DNA of 40,893 nucleotides from assembly GCA_003132425.1 (NCBI GenBank), contig PKXS01000105.1:15896-56788 (forward strand). The letters run 5' to 3'. Every line of letters starts with the position of its first letter. Position 1 is the stretch's first letter. Shown here in pieces: positions 39,526 through 40,893 of the stretch. Source of the stretch: Gammaproteobacteria bacterium. GTDB lineage: Bacteria > Pseudomonadota > Gammaproteobacteria > Steroidobacterales > Steroidobacteraceae. The translations under genes were made by a program, and so were the position numbers. Under the pieces are notes generated by a model that did not search any database, was not told the origin of the DNA, and saw only the letters and a program-made list of their open reading frames with translations.

Positions 39526-39675
39526 TTACGGGCGCACTACCAGTACGGGGGCCGGCGCGACGACCGCGACACGGGGGCCGCCCCAATAGCCGCGGTGATA
39601 TCCATAGGGCGCAACAACACAGCCTGCGGTGGCAATAAAAGTCAATGGAATCAATAACTTAAACAGCCGTTTCAT
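39526..39675 (-). CDS. Small lipoprotein, 49 aa (below ORF-track cutoff)
   Basis: Hand translation MKRLFKLLIPLTFIATAGCVVAPYGYHRGYWGGPRVAVVAPAPVLVVRP*; lipobox TAGC; AAAGGAG Shine-Dalgarno upstream. Confidence 0.7.
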   Translation of the reverse strand: MKRLFKLLIPLTFIATAGCVVAPYGYHRGYWGGPRVAVVAPAPVLVVRP

Positions 39676-39843
39676 AACGCCAACTCCTTTGTTTCTCGGT
39701 CTATGGAGAACAACGTGGGGCCGGCGTCAGGGATGACAGCATGAGCAGGCTAATAGGATGAAAAATGCTTAAGGCGCGACCGGCCGCCCCGCCATTCATT
39801 AAGAGTTCTTAATGCTTCGGGCAAGGAAGGGGAGCGACGCCGC

Positions 39844-40569
39844 TCATGCCAAAGTATGAAAGACCTTTTGCACGTCGTCGTCCTGTTCGAGTTTGTCGAT
39901 CAAGCTCAACACTTCCGCCGCCTGATCCTCCGGCAGCTCGATCGGCACAGCGCAGATGTATTCATGCTCTGCGGACAGCGGCGCGATGCCGCGAGCCTCG
40001 AGTGCTTCCTGAAGCTTGCCGAAGTCATTGAACGCGCAGCGAATCACCAGTTGTGGTTCGCCTTTTTCGCCGGTGCTCTCCCCCATTTCCTCGAGCCCGT
40101 GGTCGATCAGATCCAGCTCGAGTTCGTCGTGATCCTTGACGCCCGCCGGGTCGAGGCGAAAGACGCCCATTTTCTTGAACAGGAAACTCACGCTGCCGCT
40201 GGTGCCAAGATTGCCGCTGCCTTTCGCAAAAATATTTCGCACGCTCCCGACGGTGCGCGTGGGATTATCAGTGGCGGTCTCGACCAATAAGGCCACGCCA
40301 TGCGGTGCGTAGCCCTCATATAAAATTTCTTGATAGTTCGCAGCCTCCTTGCCCGAGGCGCGCCGTATGGCCGCGTCCGTCTTGTCCTTCGGCATGTTGA
40401 CGGCGCGCGCGTTCTGCAGGATGCGCCTGAGCGTTGAGTTCGACGCGGGGTCGGGGCCGCCGGCGTTGACGGCCATCGCAATATCTTTGGCGACCCGCGT
40501 GAACTGCTTTGCCATGCGGTTCCAGCGCGCGAACATCGCGTGCTTCCTGACTTCGAATATGCGTCCCAT
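39844..40569 (-). CDS. YebC/PmpR-family protein (variant N-terminus)
   Basis: [71 protein letters not shown]...[48 protein letters not shown]. Start set to ATG 40569. Confidence 0.93.
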   Translation of the reverse strand: MGRIFEVRKHAMFARWNRMAKQFTRVAKDIAMAVNAGGPDPASNSTLRRILQNARAVNMPKDKTDAAIRRASGKEAANYQEILYEGYAPHGVALLVETATDNPTRTVGSVRNIFAKGSGNLGTSGSVSFLFKKMGVFRLDPAGVKDHDELELDLIDHGLEEMGESTGEKGEPQLVIRCAFNDFGKLQEALEARGIAPLSAEHEYICAVPIELPEDQAAEVLSLIDKLEQDDDVQKVFHTLA

Positions 40570-40674
40570 AATTTTGCGTCCTACGATGCCGAATGCGGCC
40601 CGTTTCAGGACGCGCATGGTAGCAATACCCGGTCAAACCGCTAGACTTGCGGTTACTTCCCTAAGGCGTATCCC

Positions 40675-40893
40675 ATGAGTGCAGTCCCAGCGGACCCCAA
40701 CCCAAGCTGCGCAAGCTTCCGTGAACTGGCGCTCTCGGAACCCGTGCTGCGCGCGCTGACCGACGTCGGGTACGAATCACCGTCGCCTATTCAAGCCGCG
40801 ACCATCCCGGTCCTGTTATCCGGGGTCGATATGCTGGGGCAAGCACAAACCGGCACCGGCAAGACCGCTTCCTTCACCCTGCCGATGATCGAT
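40675..40893 (+). CDS. DEAD-box RNA helicase, N-terminal part (runs off window)
   Basis: Hand translation [74 protein letters not shown] motif and Walker A. Confidence 0.93.
   Translation, partial: MSAVPADPNPSCASFRELALSEPVLRALTDVGYESPSPIQAATIPVLLSGVDMLGQAQTGTGKTASFTLPMID

Noticed and set aside
1-40893. CRISPR arrays, transposases, integrases, phage genes, tRNA/rRNA genes, toxin-antitoxin or defence islands
   Set aside because: No regularly spaced repeats, transposase or integrase motifs, or tRNA/rRNA-like segments noticed by eye; gene content is conserved core plus a few small hypotheticals.

Overview
This 40.9 kb window is a dense, high-GC chromosomal segment, most likely from a gammaproteobacterium (ponA/mrcA divergent from pilMNOPQ, then aroKB; tesA-ybbA-ybbP; recG-spoT-rpoZ-gmk). 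It is mostly conserved housekeeping and accessory chromosomal genes. I see no phage, transposon, CRISPR array, rRNA or tRNA. Gene order: ubiC(partial)-recG-ridA-spoT-rpoZ-gmk-yicC on the minus strand; PP2C phosphatase-rph-rdgB-hemW-rpmE-gltA-quinoprotein-like-Deg protease on plus; NTase-like and mrcA on minus; pilMNOPQ-aroK-aroB-dgt-hemE on plus; fadD on minus; two small secreted proteins on plus; tesA on minus; ybbA-ybbP on plus; single-TM protein, LCAT-like lipase and oxyR on minus; ahpC and Nudix on plus; decayed phzF, small lipoprotein and yebC-like on minus; DEAD-box helicase (partial) on plus. The most interesting non-coding signals are: (1) a clear c-di-GMP-I (GEMM-I) riboswitch aptamer at about 18739-18826, upstream of pilM, with a plausible switching helix that would sequester the Shine-Dalgarno of an unannotated 30-codon leader ORF (18874-18966); (2) a DnaA-box cluster beside a very AT-rich tract between hemW and rpmE (10370-10680), a candidate oriC or DnaA-regulated site; (3) a near-perfect OxyR operator between oxyR and ahpC; (4) a phzF pseudogene with internal deletions; (5) a two-repeat secreted DUF3761-like protein. 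All family calls come from motif recognition by eye; no searches were run.
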